64,000 bases of DNA, taken from the IMG/VR virus record IMGVR_UViG_3300044568_003163, positions 78,879 to 142,878 of that record. One strand, given 5' to 3'. Made by a program: the position numbers and the translations under genes. Shown here piece after piece: positions 8,250 through 16,843 of this stretch. Source of the DNA: a virus. The notes beneath the pieces were generated by a model that did no database searches, was not told the DNA's origin, and saw nothing but the letters and a program-made list of their open reading frames with translations. Position 1 is the first letter of the stretch; every line of letters starts with the position of its first letter.

Positions 8250-8979
8250 GTGATGGCATTATTAAGGTTCTTACTTTGTGTACTTTATATGGGTAAATAA
8301 TTTTGATTAAGAAAGCTGAGATTTTAGCAAAAGACCTATCGTCTTTATAATTGTAATGGATGCAATCAATATAACCTAAGCATTTTTTTAAATCCTCAAC
8401 TTTGGGTTTGTCAGTGTTCATTAAGTTTTTATAGGCCACATTAAATTCTCGCAAATAATAACTTACCATTCGATGAGTAGGCATAATGTTAACATAACCA
8501 TCACCATCCTTTTTCCACCATTCAAATCGATAAGAAAATTTCTTTGGTAGGTATTGCAATTCTAAAGGATAGTTATAACCTTTCTCTCTAGGTTCAACCT
8601 TCAATTTATATTTTCCTAGTTTGAAGGTTTTTTTTCTAGCGGCAATTGCAGATTTGCCTATATTGTAATGATGTTCCCACGAATTCAATGCATAATACAT
8701 TCCAGATTGGCTTAATTGCTCTATTGCTCTATGAGCCTCAGTCCAAGTAACGTTCATCGGTAATTTAGAAGAGTCAATATACATTCCACCATCTTCAATC
8801 CAAGAAGCATGCAATTGATGAGCCAAACACGTTGCGTCAGGACATTGATAGCCATCCTTTAACGAAGGTGTGCCATTAGGATTACATACGTGGTCAGATA
8901 AGTCTTCATATCTTTCTTGATGAGTTATCTCTAATGTTGACGAACATATTGGACACTGCAATTCTTTATTTGTTTCCAT
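8242..8979 (-). CDS. Hypothetical protein with N-terminal zinc-finger-like cysteines, 245 aa
   Basis: The first 60 residues hold CPICSS, a single Cys after DHV, and CPDATC, a pattern suited to one or two zinc sites. The rest is basic and aromatic, with TFKLGKYKLKVEPREKGYN, suggesting nucleic-acid or protein binding. No named family recognised. It overlaps the short membrane gene upstream by 14 bases. Confidence 0.78.
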   Translation of the reverse strand: METNKELQCPICSSTLEITHQERYEDLSDHVCNPNGTPSLKDGYQCPDATCLAHQLHASWIEDGGMYIDSSKLPMNVTWTEAHRAIEQLSQSGMYYALNSWEHHYNIGKSAIAARKKTFKLGKYKLKVEPREKGYNYPLELQYLPKKFSYRFEWWKKDGDGYVNIMPTHRMVSYYLREFNVAYKNLMNTDKPKVEDLKKCLGYIDCIHYNYKDDRSFAKISAFLIKIIYPYKVHKVRTLIMPSHE

Positions 8980-9142
8980 GATTGTCTTTTTTGTTTTGTT
9001 CTCTTAATTTTTCTCCTATTGATGTGTTGCCATAAAAGCCATCAAAAAACATTTCTCCACCTTCGTTTCCTATGCATTGAAGTGCACATACGATTAGAAA
9101 GGCTATTATAATACCAAATCCTATGGTAAAGAAGGTTTCCAT
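8966..9142 (-). CDS. Small single-span membrane protein, 58 aa
   Basis: The ATG at 9142 overlaps the stop of the RSH-type gene (TAATG). Residues about 4-24 are hydrophobic (FTIGFGIIIAFLIVCALQC). The polar tail carries GGEMFFDGFYGNTS and ends beyond the start of the next gene. Likely a membrane-anchored peptide of unknown role. Confidence 0.65.
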   Translation of the reverse strand: METFFTIGFGIIIAFLIVCALQCIGNEGGEMFFDGFYGNTSIGEKLREQNKKDNHGNK

Positions 9143-9690
9143 TATTGAATTTCAAAAATTTCTTCTAAATAATCCCATAGTGGCTGAGTGTAATGCCCAT
9201 CAGCATGTAACATTTTTTTGAAGTGTGCATGTTCTTTTTTGTATTTAGCAAACATAGAACTTCCAGTCATTTTAGAATATTGAGCATTCGCAATTCTATC
9301 ACATAATTTAACATAAACCGCGTGTGGAGTTTCATAGATGTCTTTGTAAATAAAATCAGGCATTCTTTCTTCTCGGTCTCTGCCTCTGCCGTAGTTAGTA
9401 CAAGCTCTTACGATTTCAGCAGTCATTTTGTTAGTTTGACGTAATACGCTGTTGTAGTTTTCTCTTGCATCTTCGATTAAGTCATGACAATAGCAGGCAG
9501 CAATAACCGAATCTACATCAGAATCTGGCAAAACGTGCATAAATTTCATACCGTTATTAGCTACCATTCGCAAATGGAATTCATAAGGCAAATACTCGTC
9601 ATACATATGGTTTGTACCGGCATGAGTAGCAATTGCGTAGTTTTTTGCATTTGTAATAAAAATGCTCGGAAATATTCTTGAAGTTTTCAT
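9142..9690 (-). CDS. RSH/MESH1-type HD hydrolase, probable (p)ppGpp hydrolase
   Basis: The 182-aa protein matches the hydrolase half of RelA/SpoT proteins and the free-standing MESH1 size. It has H23 in THAGTNH, PYEFHL (H39), CHDLIED (H69, D70, E73, D74), and KLCDRIANA (D131, N135), which corresponds to the conserved DRLxN. These residues bind manganese and remove the 3'-pyrophosphate from ppGpp. There is no synthetase domain. The sequence supports hydrolase activity. I infer that it lowers host alarmone during infection or counters alarmone-type toxins. It starts 5 bases after the coiled-coil gene. Confidence 0.82.
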   Translation of the reverse strand: MKTSRIFPSIFITNAKNYAIATHAGTNHMYDEYLPYEFHLRMVANNGMKFMHVLPDSDVDSVIAACYCHDLIEDARENYNSVLRQTNKMTAEIVRACTNYGRGRDREERMPDFIYKDIYETPHAVYVKLCDRIANAQYSKMTGSSMFAKYKKEHAHFKKMLHADGHYTQPLWDYLEEIFEIQ

Positions 9691-9694
9691 AGTC

Positions 9695-10162
9695 TTAAAT
9701 TATAGTGTCAATATAAGGTTTCTTCCATTCCATCCATGGTAGGGTCTCCGAATCTAATTCTCTGAAAACTTTCCAATACTGGAAGAATTTTCTTTCGGAA
9801 TTATCTTTATAGAATTTCTTTAATCGATCATGTTCGTCCATGATTTCTTTTTGGTGCATGATTTTTGATCGTAATTCAGTAATCTTTTCAGGTAAAACTA
9901 ATAGCGCTTCAACTGCTTCAGCTGTTGATAATTGTTTACATGCTAAATCAACGATAAGCTCTTTTAAACCTTCACCTCTTTGAATTAACTCATTGATTTT
10001 AGGAACCATTTCGTTATGACGTTCTTTAGCAGCTTCTCGAATTTTATCAAAGTTTTCGTATCTTTCTTGTAGTTCTTTGTCATTAAAATCTTCCATGAAT
10101 AAATCATAGATTTTTTCAAATGCGGTTTTCTCTACCTTGGTTTTCTTATTCTTAGTTTCCAT
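9695..10162 (-). CDS. Coiled-coil hypothetical protein, 155 aa
   Basis: Highly charged and helical from residue 1 to about 130, with heptad-like spacing (ERYENFDKIREAAKERHNEM). It ends in an aromatic segment FFQYWKVFRELDSETLPWMEW. First gene behind module A4. No family recognised. Confidence 0.75.
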   Translation of the reverse strand: METKNKKTKVEKTAFEKIYDLFMEDFNDKELQERYENFDKIREAAKERHNEMVPKINELIQRGEGLKELIVDLACKQLSTAEAVEALLVLPEKITELRSKIMHQKEIMDEHDRLKKFYKDNSERKFFQYWKVFRELDSETLPWMEWKKPYIDTII

Positions 10163-10173
10163 ATTGATTTTAT

Positions 10174-10236
10174 TTATAAGACAAATATAACAAAAAGCCT
10201 CGATACATGGAAATGTCGAGGCTTAAAGTTATTAAC
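10174..10236 (-). promoter_or_regulatory. Terminator-promoter module A4
   Basis: Minus-strand order: GTTAATAAC (10236-10228), a 7-bp hairpin GCCTCGA/TCGAGGC (arms 10222-10216 and 10203-10197), T5, and the -7 box TATATTTG (10189-10182) with TCTTATAAATA. It lies between the 5'-nucleotidase gene and the coiled-coil gene. Confidence 0.75.
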
Positions 10237-10239
10237 AAA

Positions 10240-10740
10240 TTATAGATTAGGGAATTCTAACTTTTTGATTCCGAGATTTTCGAGAACCTCTTTCCAATTA
10301 GCAGCATTTGGCATTCCAAAGTGAATGTGCTTGCCATCGAAATCTGCAACACCATTAGCAATTCTATCGTCAACTAAATAATCACCTTTTACTAGGCCTT
10401 TGTTATGACAGAGAATTAATTTCTTATTAGCAGATTTACCAAAATGCTCTTCAACCCATTTTCTTTTTTCTGCCCAAGCTTCTGGATTAGACCAAGGTGG
10501 AGTTGATAAAATATAGGTCTCGAATTTATCTTGGAGTAAATGCCAAGCTTCGATTGCACCTTCAATAGGCTCTAAGTTTTTATAAGCGTTTGGATGTTTA
10601 AATAAACGATGTCCTTTAATACCTTCGTTTTCTTCGAGTTCCTTAGCTCGTTTATCAAAATCACATAACACTCCGTCCATATCAATGTACATGATAGGTT
10701 TGCTAGTTTTTAAGCTAGCTCTTAAATAATCTTTTTGCAT
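10240..10740 (-). CDS. 5'(3')-deoxyribonucleotidase-like HAD phosphatase
   Basis: The HAD motif YIDMDGVLCDFD places the nucleophile at D20 and the acid/base at D22. Later come ILSTPPWSNPEAWAEKRKW (motif II Ser/Thr and substrate region) and a motif with VDDRIANG carrying the acidic pair. This arrangement and the 166-aa length fit the NT5C family, which dephosphorylates deoxynucleoside monophosphates. It would help recycle nucleotides from host DNA. It overlaps no neighbour and precedes module A4. Confidence 0.85.
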   Translation of the reverse strand: MQKDYLRASLKTSKPIMYIDMDGVLCDFDKRAKELEENEGIKGHRLFKHPNAYKNLEPIEGAIEAWHLLQDKFETYILSTPPWSNPEAWAEKRKWVEEHFGKSANKKLILCHNKGLVKGDYLVDDRIANGVADFDGKHIHFGMPNAANWKEVLENLGIKKLEFPNL

Positions 10741-10806
10741 TTACGTTAACATATTAAGGATTACCACTACGACAATTCCAATTATTCCTATTATAAATTT
10801 TCTCAT
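10741..10806 (-). CDS. Membrane micropeptide, 21 aa
   Basis: ATG at 10806 opens a 21-codon frame that is almost entirely hydrophobic (MRKFIIGIIGIVVVVILNMLT) and ends directly against the 5'-nucleotidase ATG. Position between two real genes with no spare bases supports it; the small size limits certainty. Confidence 0.5.
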   Translation of the reverse strand: MRKFIIGIIGIVVVVILNMLT

Positions 10807-10807
10807 T

Positions 10808-11140
10808 TTATTGTGTATAAAAAGACTTGACTTTCTTTACATAACCCTGTTTGTAACCAACGATAGTTCCTTCGTCATTTTCATCATAATTCCAAGTAGG
10901 AACTGGTTCAGTATTAAGATATGAACGTAAATCTCGATGATGCACTTTCCCATGAATTGCATTGTGTGCAGGATGAGATTCAATAAAAGCACCATCCATA
11001 CGGTTCCAAAGAACTACTGCCTGATGTGGCTTTCCAGTTTCCCAAGGCAACCAAACCTCTACGGTATCTCCAGCATAAATCATATTACCGTAAGAATCTC
11101 TGCCAACCCAATATGCTTTCTTGTAGTTTCTAATTGTCAT
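10808..11140 (-). CDS. Hypothetical protein, 110 aa
   Basis: A beta-rich protein with the segment GDTVEVWLPWETGKPHQAVVLW that looks like a small SH3/KOW-type barrel, then HNAIHGKVHHRDLRSY. No firm family. It overlaps the gene upstream by 11 bases. Confidence 0.75.
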   Translation of the reverse strand: MTIRNYKKAYWVGRDSYGNMIYAGDTVEVWLPWETGKPHQAVVLWNRMDGAFIESHPAHNAIHGKVHHRDLRSYLNTEPVPTWNYDENDEGTIVGYKQGYVKKVKSFYTQ

Positions 11141-11522
11141 ACTTCCATTTTAGTCGTAAATATTCCTTTCTTTCCTTTTCCTCTTCTTTCTCTTTGGCTA
11201 TTTTAGCAGTAGCTTCCTTGATTTGTCTAGCAGTTTCATTGGCCTGTTCAATAAGAATTTTTGCATCTTCAAGAATTTCTTCATCAGACATAAACAAATA
11301 ATCTGATTTAAAATTCATTGAAGTTGAATCATAACTACCTCGGAAATATTCATTAGTGTTCAATGAAACTGAATTATCGTAGAAATACAATTCACCGGTA
11401 TCAGCAAACATTTCCCACATTTGAAAATTTAATTTGTTTAGAATTTTTGATATTTCGTAAGCTCGTTTCTCTAAAGTTTCTTGATAGCTAATGTGATTTA
11501 AGTAATTTTCTTTCGTTATCAT
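11130..11522 (-). CDS. Coiled-coil hypothetical protein, 130 aa
   Basis: The N-terminal half is mixed; the C-terminal half (about 85-130) is a strongly charged coiled coil (AKIAKEKEEEKERKEYLRLK). Not recognised. It lies 8 bases after the nucleotidyltransferase gene in the same operon. Confidence 0.75.
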   Translation of the reverse strand: MITKENYLNHISYQETLEKRAYEISKILNKLNFQMWEMFADTGELYFYDNSVSLNTNEYFRGSYDSTSMNFKSDYLFMSDEEILEDAKILIEQANETARQIKEATAKIAKEKEEEKERKEYLRLKWKYDN

Positions 11523-11530
11523 ATTTAATA

Positions 11531-12154
11531 TTAGTTAGCTAAACTTCTAAGTTTAGATATTAATTCATCTCTTTCTTTTATATAGTCTCTGGTATCAAAA
11601 GTTTCATCGTCGATTAAACGAAAATCTTCCCAAATATAATTACATTCTTCAAAATCTACAATCTTTTGATTTTCGATTAATTGAATTCCAAAATGTAAAA
11701 TTCTGAGTGCGTGAAATATTCCTTTTTTGGCCGAATGTTTCCAATCATCTTTAGCTTGCAAATCGGCAATATGCCAAGAGTTAGAAGCCTTTGTAATGAT
11801 TTTCTTTATCATTTCTTTATTGTTCCATTTAGAGACTTTGAATGGCCAGTTAGCTTGAATAACATTTTCTTCAGGAAGTGACAAACATTCTAATGCTGAA
11901 ATATCATAGTTGTTAATGGCATCGATAAATCCACTTCTCGAATAAAGAACTCCTTGAATGGTTCGAGTTTTATTTGATATTGCATTTTGTTTGAATGCTC
12001 CACTTTTTAACATCGAACCTTTCGTGACAATGATGTAATCATGGTCAGAGTCTTCATTTGCCGTACCATAAATTCGGCTACCATATTCATAAATGTTTAG
12101 CACATCTTCATCGATACGAAGTTCGGCTAAAATTCTTTCTGCTTCGGTTACCAT
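11531..12154 (-). CDS. Predicted nucleotidyltransferase, pol-beta fold, 207 aa
   Basis: The motif YGSRIYGTANEDSDHDYIIV gives the GS(x)nDxD signature of pol-beta-type nucleotidyltransferases, with the two metal-binding aspartates in SDHDY. The length and the later helical domain (HALRILHFGIQLIENQK) fit the stand-alone predicted nucleotidyltransferases common in large phages. It lies one gene away from the CCA-adding enzyme, so tRNA-related or nucleotide chemistry is plausible. The substrate is unknown. Confidence 0.8.
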   Translation of the reverse strand: MVTEAERILAELRIDEDVLNIYEYGSRIYGTANEDSDHDYIIVTKGSMLKSGAFKQNAISNKTRTIQGVLYSRSGFIDAINNYDISALECLSLPEENVIQANWPFKVSKWNNKEMIKKIITKASNSWHIADLQAKDDWKHSAKKGIFHALRILHFGIQLIENQKIVDFEECNYIWEDFRLIDDETFDTRDYIKERDELISKLRSLAN

Positions 12155-12405
12155 GATATTGTATGATAGTCTTGTTCTCTCGGATCTCTAAAATCTCCTT
12201 GATTTAGCTTAACAACAAATCCTCTAGATTCTAATTCTCTCTTCGTCAAGTTATCTAATGAAATAAAAACATTAGCCGACATTTTATTTTCTCTAACTGC
12301 AGCTTCAATAAGAGTTTGACATTTTTGCAATTGAAGTTTTACCTTTTCTCCTAATACTGCGGTTGCTTTTGTTCTGCACATTTGTGCTGTAAAATTACTG
12401 TCCAT
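12148..12405 (-). CDS. Hypothetical protein, 85 aa
   Basis: A helical N-terminal half is followed by a compact end FVVKLNQGDFRDPREQDYHTISW, a pattern often seen at the C-terminus of small phage proteins. Its start shares a base with the stop of the CCA-adding enzyme gene (TAATG) and its stop overlaps the nucleotidyltransferase start by 7 bases. Function unknown. Confidence 0.76.
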   Translation of the reverse strand: MDSNFTAQMCRTKATAVLGEKVKLQLQKCQTLIEAAVRENKMSANVFISLDNLTKRELESRGFVVKLNQGDFRDPREQDYHTISW

Positions 12406-13148
12406 TATTTTGCGTGTTTAAATGTTGGGTTTAACCAAAGTCCATTAGCAAATATTAATGCTAATAAACCCGGAATTTGATTTTGGTCGATAGAAGTTAA
12501 CAACTTAATAGTTGCAACGGTATCGTGTTTCATCATTTTGAAAAGTTCTTCTCGGATTCTTTCTCCACTAACAGTAGTTCTTAATTTCTCAAGAATTTCT
12601 TCTTGTTCCATAGCTTGAAAAATTGTGTGATGAATAAGAAATCCTTTAGTGATAGAAAATCTAATAGCTCTTAAGATTCTTAATGGATCGTCCATCATAG
12701 TTATCTTAGCATCTAGTGGAGTTCTTAAGATTTTCATTTCTAAATCTTCTTGACCGTTGAATAAATCGATAATGTTACCATCTACATCTTCAGCCATTGC
12801 ATTTAGTGTAAAATCTCTTCGCATAAGGTCATCTTCAAGAGTACCTAATTCTAGAATAGGTCTTCTAGTTCCTTCCATGTAACCAATTTCTTTTCTGGCC
12901 ATTACAAAATCAGCATCTAACTTAGCGAACTTATGATCGGTTGGAAATTTAGCTCGGATAGTAAACATTTCCGGAACAGAAAGAAAGATAGTAAATCCTT
13001 GATCAGTCATCCATTTTTCCATTTCAGCAAATCCACTTTCTACTGTTTGGTCTAAATTATCGAGTACAAAAGTAAAATCGATATCCTTAGAATTGATTCC
13101 TAGGAATGCGTCTCTTACGCAACCTCCTACTTTGAATATCTTTGGCAT
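12405..13148 (-). CDS. CCA-adding tRNA nucleotidyltransferase-like protein (short form)
   Basis: It has all head-domain motifs: VGGCVRD (7-13), DIDFTF with the metal aspartates D22 and D24, RRDFTLNAMA (nucleotide recognition), and DPLRILRAIRFS (RNA-binding neck). These enzymes build or repair the tRNA 3'-CCA. At 247 aa it lacks most of the C-terminal body and tail found in bacterial enzymes (over 400 aa). It may work on fewer substrates or repair tRNAs cut by host anticodon or CCA nucleases; that is inference. First gene behind module A5. Confidence 0.85.
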   Translation of the reverse strand: MPKIFKVGGCVRDAFLGINSKDIDFTFVLDNLDQTVESGFAEMEKWMTDQGFTIFLSVPEMFTIRAKFPTDHKFAKLDADFVMARKEIGYMEGTRRPILELGTLEDDLMRRDFTLNAMAEDVDGNIIDLFNGQEDLEMKILRTPLDAKITMMDDPLRILRAIRFSITKGFLIHHTIFQAMEQEEILEKLRTTVSGERIREELFKMMKHDTVATIKLLTSIDQNQIPGLLALIFANGLWLNPTFKHAK

Positions 13149-13165
13149 AATTATGTAGTTTTAAT

Positions 13166-13227
13166 TTATAAGACAAATATAACAAAAAAACTCGATACTT
13201 GGAAATATCGAGTCGAAAGTTATTAAC
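13166..13227 (-). promoter_or_regulatory. Terminator-promoter module A5
   Basis: Minus-strand order: GTTAATAAC (13227-13219), a 7-bp hairpin CTCGATA/TATCGAG (arms 13212-13206 and 13197-13191), T7, and the -7 box TATATTTG (13181-13174) with TCTTATAA. It closes the long tail/lysis transcript and starts the CCA-enzyme operon. Confidence 0.78.
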
Positions 13228-13236
13228 AATTTAACG

Positions 13237-16011
13237 TTAACCTACTCCTCCTGCACCAAGTTTTCTAGGTGGCATGTTGGTAAATATCCATCCTGAGCCA
13301 GCAGTCGAAATTGCTTGATTATTGACACTATTAAGTCCAGCATACCACGTATTAGTAGAAGGTGTTGCAATGCAATGTTGAATATTTAAGTAGTCACAAT
13401 TTACTACGCCTAAAGGTGATTTTACGAGGTTAAACCCATTTACAGTATTTCCACTATTTAAAGTTATTAAATTACCAGGTGAGCCATTAACTACGAAATT
13501 ACCTACGGTGAAAGTACCACCTTGTGAAAATAATAAAGAATGAGCGGCAGTTCCTATATCAATAAAATTAACACATGATAAAGTCGTGTTTATACCACAA
13601 GATCCAGTACTTCCGGCTCTGTTCCATTGTAATGTATAATATAAAGCGTTAGTTCCTCCTGAGAAATTAACAGAATTTGATGATGAATTCGTTATATTAA
13701 TTGTTGCAGTTCCTCCATTAAAAGTTAAATTTGTGGAGTTTACATTCCAAACAGTACCAGTTCCAGTAATTGTCCAAGTACCACTGCCCATTGATATGTA
13801 TCTCACACCAGTACCAGCGGCGGCAAAAGTTCCTAAATTATAATTACGAGATCCTTCAGTTATTATGCTTCCTATAGCAAGAGTTAATGTACCACTAACA
13901 TTCAATGTACCATATGATTGTAAATTGCCATTTGATATGTTAAGAGTTGGTGTTGTTAGTGTACTATAATAAAGTAAAGAACTCGGAGATGTAGCGTTAG
14001 ATAATGTTATAGACGATGTTACGTTAGCGTTTCCTGTAAATAATACAGCTCCTTGGGCAGAATGAGTTAGAGTTGCAATCGATGCAATTCCAGTAACTTC
14101 AACCGAATTACCAAATCCTAATACGCTATTATTTAAAAGCATAGTACCGCTTAGAGTTAAAGAAGAATAAAAATATGTAGTATTACATGCGGTTGAAGTA
14201 AATGCCGTACCAGTAAAAGGTCCGTTAAAATAAACATATGCCGCTGAAGTAACCAGAAATGCAGCATTAGAAGAAAATCCGTCAAAATCTATCATTAACG
14301 TATTAGGTCCAGTTACGGAATCAGTTATTGTAACTGGACCCGTTACGAGAGATTTACCATTTAATGTTACGTATGCTTGATTGGAGCCAGAACCTAATAC
14401 TGCAAATCCATTAAATATCATAGTAGGTGTTAATGTTGGAGTTCCTGCCGAAGCTGCAATAGTTAAATTACTACCTATGGTTAAAGTTTGACCTGCCGCA
14501 TTCGACCAGATTGCGTTTGTACCAGAAGAGAATTCTAAAGATTTAATTGTAGCAGTCGAAAATGAAACTGCAGCTCCTCCAGTATTTGTAACATAAATAT
14601 CAAAGAGACCAGTAGTAGAAGCTGCTAAAGTTATAGTCGAGCCACCAGAACCACCTAAATAAACTCCGATTTGAGGATAAAAAACTGTATTAAATGATAA
14701 TGTTCGAGCGACTGATAAAGAACTAATAAGATAAACATTATTGATACCTACCGTTAGATTAGCGTTTGTAGCAGAACTAATTAAGGTTCCAGAACCTGAT
14801 AGATATAAATCATTCGTTAATATTGATCGTGGATTTGAGTTAGAACTGGATATAGCACCACAATAAATATCTCCGCCGCTTCCTGTTGTATCTATGGTGC
14901 CATTTGTAAGTATAATGCTAGCAGTTGTAATAAGACTTCCTACAGTTACGATTATTCCGGTAGCATCTGAACCACTAACGGTTATTGCGGAAGTGAAAGA
15001 TTTATTATATTGATTAGATAAATAAAAGGCCTGCACTGCCGTTGGGTTATTAATAGCAATTGGCGGTGATGCGGTGATGGTCATGGCAGAATTAAAAGAA
15101 ATCGCACCATAATCGCTATTAAATGTCATAGTGGATGTACCATTATTCCAATTCATATTTGGCGTTACTCCAGGAGAAGCATATACACCCCAATCAAAAT
15201 TTTGATACATTGTGGTAGTACCAAAGTTAATTGATGCGCCACCGGTATTATGACAATAAAAATCATAGAAGTTACCGTTTGCAGTATATGAACCAGTTCC
15301 GTTTCCGGTTATATGAAAACTTACTTTAAAAGTTCCTCCATATGAGACACTCGCAGTTGTTACCGTATTTGTTATAGTTTTAGTATCCGATGATGTATTT
15401 GTAACTTTTACGACAGATCCATCGTTCCAACTAAAATTAGTTCCCGACACGTTCCAAACCGTTCCAGAACCGGTCACTGACATTTCATTAAGTTGAATAG
15501 TTCTTTCGACCGATCCAGCCGAAGCAAAACGACCAACGGATACATTGATACCAGGAGAATTTAGTACGATAGCTCCACCACTTAATGTTAGAGTTGCCGT
15601 TGGGGACATTGTAAAATTATCGTAAAAATTCAATACTCCGTTTATTGTGCTAACTGTAATATTAAATGTTACTATTTTTCCGTTAGATATAAAAGCAGAA
15701 AATCCGGTAGTTGTTGCAGTTCCTGTCCACGTAAGTCCCATTGAGGAACCTAAAACTATTGCATTATTACATGATACGTTTGCAGTGCCTGCTAATGTAC
15801 CAGTAAATCCTGTACAATCAAGAGTTTGAAATGAGGAAGCAAGTGCGATAGTTAATGTACCTGAGCCTGATTCAGCGGTTAAATAAACATCGTCTGCTAT
15901 AGTTGGTACAGTAGTAGTCCCTAGAGTACCACCTGGTCCATTATACCAGTTTGCTGCAGTTGACCACAATCCACTCCCGTTACCCGCTACATACCAATAC
16001 TTAGCTGCCAT
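13237..16011 (-). CDS. Large Ser/Thr/Gly-rich tail or adhesin protein, 924 aa
   Basis: The protein opens with KYWYVAGNGSGLWSTAANWY, a motif seen at the start of beta-helical surface proteins. It continues with hundreds of residues of short beta-strands rich in Ser, Thr, Gly and Asn. There is no signal peptide, so it is built inside the cell and fits a virion fibre or receptor-binding protein. The C-terminus (WIFTNMPPRKLGAGGVG) is short and glycine-rich. It is the last of a run of structural genes (18927-13237) and ends just before module A5. Beta-helix and fibre role are inferred from composition. Confidence 0.75.
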   Translation of the reverse strand: MAAKYWYVAGNGSGLWSTAANWYNGPGGTLGTTTVPTIADDVYLTAESGSGTLTIALASSFQTLDCTGFTGTLAGTANVSCNNAIVLGSSMGLTWTGTATTTGFSAFISNGKIVTFNITVSTINGVLNFYDNFTMSPTATLTLSGGAIVLNSPGINVSVGRFASAGSVERTIQLNEMSVTGSGTVWNVSGTNFSWNDGSVVKVTNTSSDTKTITNTVTTASVSYGGTFKVSFHITGNGTGSYTANGNFYDFYCHNTGGASINFGTTTMYQNFDWGVYASPGVTPNMNWNNGTSTMTFNSDYGAISFNSAMTITASPPIAINNPTAVQAFYLSNQYNKSFTSAITVSGSDATGIIVTVGSLITTASIILTNGTIDTTGSGGDIYCGAISSSNSNPRSILTNDLYLSGSGTLISSATNANLTVGINNVYLISSLSVARTLSFNTVFYPQIGVYLGGSGGSTITLAASTTGLFDIYVTNTGGAAVSFSTATIKSLEFSSGTNAIWSNAAGQTLTIGSNLTIAASAGTPTLTPTMIFNGFAVLGSGSNQAYVTLNGKSLVTGPVTITDSVTGPNTLMIDFDGFSSNAAFLVTSAAYVYFNGPFTGTAFTSTACNTTYFYSSLTLSGTMLLNNSVLGFGNSVEVTGIASIATLTHSAQGAVLFTGNANVTSSITLSNATSPSSLLYYSTLTTPTLNISNGNLQSYGTLNVSGTLTLAIGSIITEGSRNYNLGTFAAAGTGVRYISMGSGTWTITGTGTVWNVNSTNLTFNGGTATINITNSSSNSVNFSGGTNALYYTLQWNRAGSTGSCGINTTLSCVNFIDIGTAAHSLLFSQGGTFTVGNFVVNGSPGNLITLNSGNTVNGFNLVKSPLGVVNCDYLNIQHCIATPSTNTWYAGLNSVNNQAISTAGSGWIFTNMPPRKLGAGGVG

Positions 16012-16018
16012 ATTAAAA

Positions 16019-16381
16019 TTATGTTATAGGATCTTCAGAAGGAGGAGTTTCTTCGATAGGAGTTTCTTCGATAGGAGTTTCTTCGATAGGAGTTTCTTCG
16101 ATAGGAGTTTCTTCGATAGGAGTTTCTTCTATGATTGCTCGAGTTAAATTCAATTGAGCTATCACATAATCTTCGAGTACTGAATCATCCGTACCCCATT
16201 GCAAAACTATTTCATGAGGAATTATCATAGATCCTTCGAAGGTTTTATCATCACCTATTAATTTCCAAAATACTTCAACAGTATCTGGAAAAAGAGGAAA
16301 TGAATTAACTGTTACCTCTAGTGAATCTATATTCCACCCTAAAGGATATGTGAAAGTAGAAATTGGTTGAATATTTGCCAT
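16019..16381 (-). CDS. Virion-associated protein with EETPI repeats, 120 aa
   Basis: The first 90 residues form a small beta domain (FTYPLGWNIDSLEVTVNSFP). The tail is a run of about six five-residue repeats EETPI encoded by a 15-bp DNA repeat. The repeats are acidic and proline-rich and should be extended. Position between tail genes suggests a fibre accessory or linker. It lies 7 bases upstream of the large adhesin gene. Confidence 0.72.
   Translation of the reverse strand: MANIQPISTFTYPLGWNIDSLEVTVNSFPLFPDTVEVFWKLIGDDKTFEGSMIIPHEIVLQWGTDDSVLEDYVIAQLNLTRAIIEETPIEETPIEETPIEETPIEETPIEETPPSEDPIT
16044..16133. repeat. 15-bp tandem repeat, about six copies
   Basis: The unit ggagtttcttcgata is repeated perfectly five times (16044-16118), followed by one diverged copy. 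It encodes the EETPI repeat in the 120-aa gene and keeps its reading frame, so copy number could change without breaking the protein. Confidence 0.95.
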
Positions 16382-16383
16382 CG

Positions 16384-16830
16384 TTATTTATAGAATATGT
16401 TTATGTTTAAATCGTTTAATGCTACTGCAACTGTATCGGTGTCAGCTATTCCAGTAGTTGTAGATATTGCAATTCCAGTAGAAAAATTAATACCTGCTGG
16501 ATATGATACGTTTGCTCCTGATAAAGGTGGAATAACTACCGAAAAATAAACCGATGCTCCGGCTGTAGGTGTACCCGCATTATTATGAAAGGCAACTTTT
16601 CTAGCAGAACCATTGTTATTATAGATGTACCATCCAGTTACTTTCCCGGCACTAGATTTTATATTTGTTAGATTAGTTGAGGCAGCAGAAACTAGGTGAA
16701 ATGCCGTAGCTCCACCAGTAGCAACCTCTTGTAAGGAAACATTTACCGTTGATTGATCTGGAGCTATAACAACCGGAGAAGAATTCGCTGAAGCCGTTGG
16801 TCCATTTGGATTATTAGGATTGTATGCCAT
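16384..16830 (-). CDS. Structural (tail-region) protein, 148 aa
   Basis: This small-residue-rich, beta-type protein starts MAYNPNNPNGPTASANSSPV and carries the segment GWYIYNNNGSARKVAFHN. This style is common in phage tail or decoration proteins, which lack signal peptides and have Asn/Ser/Thr-rich strands. It sits between the collagen-like fibre and the EETPI protein with gaps of 13 and 2 bases. Role inferred from position. Confidence 0.72.
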   Translation of the reverse strand: MAYNPNNPNGPTASANSSPVVIAPDQSTVNVSLQEVATGGATAFHLVSAASTNLTNIKSSAGKVTGWYIYNNNGSARKVAFHNNAGTPTAGASVYFSVVIPPLSGANVSYPAGINFSTGIAISTTTGIADTDTVAVALNDLNINIFYK

Positions 16831-16843
16831 TTTATTTTTTATT

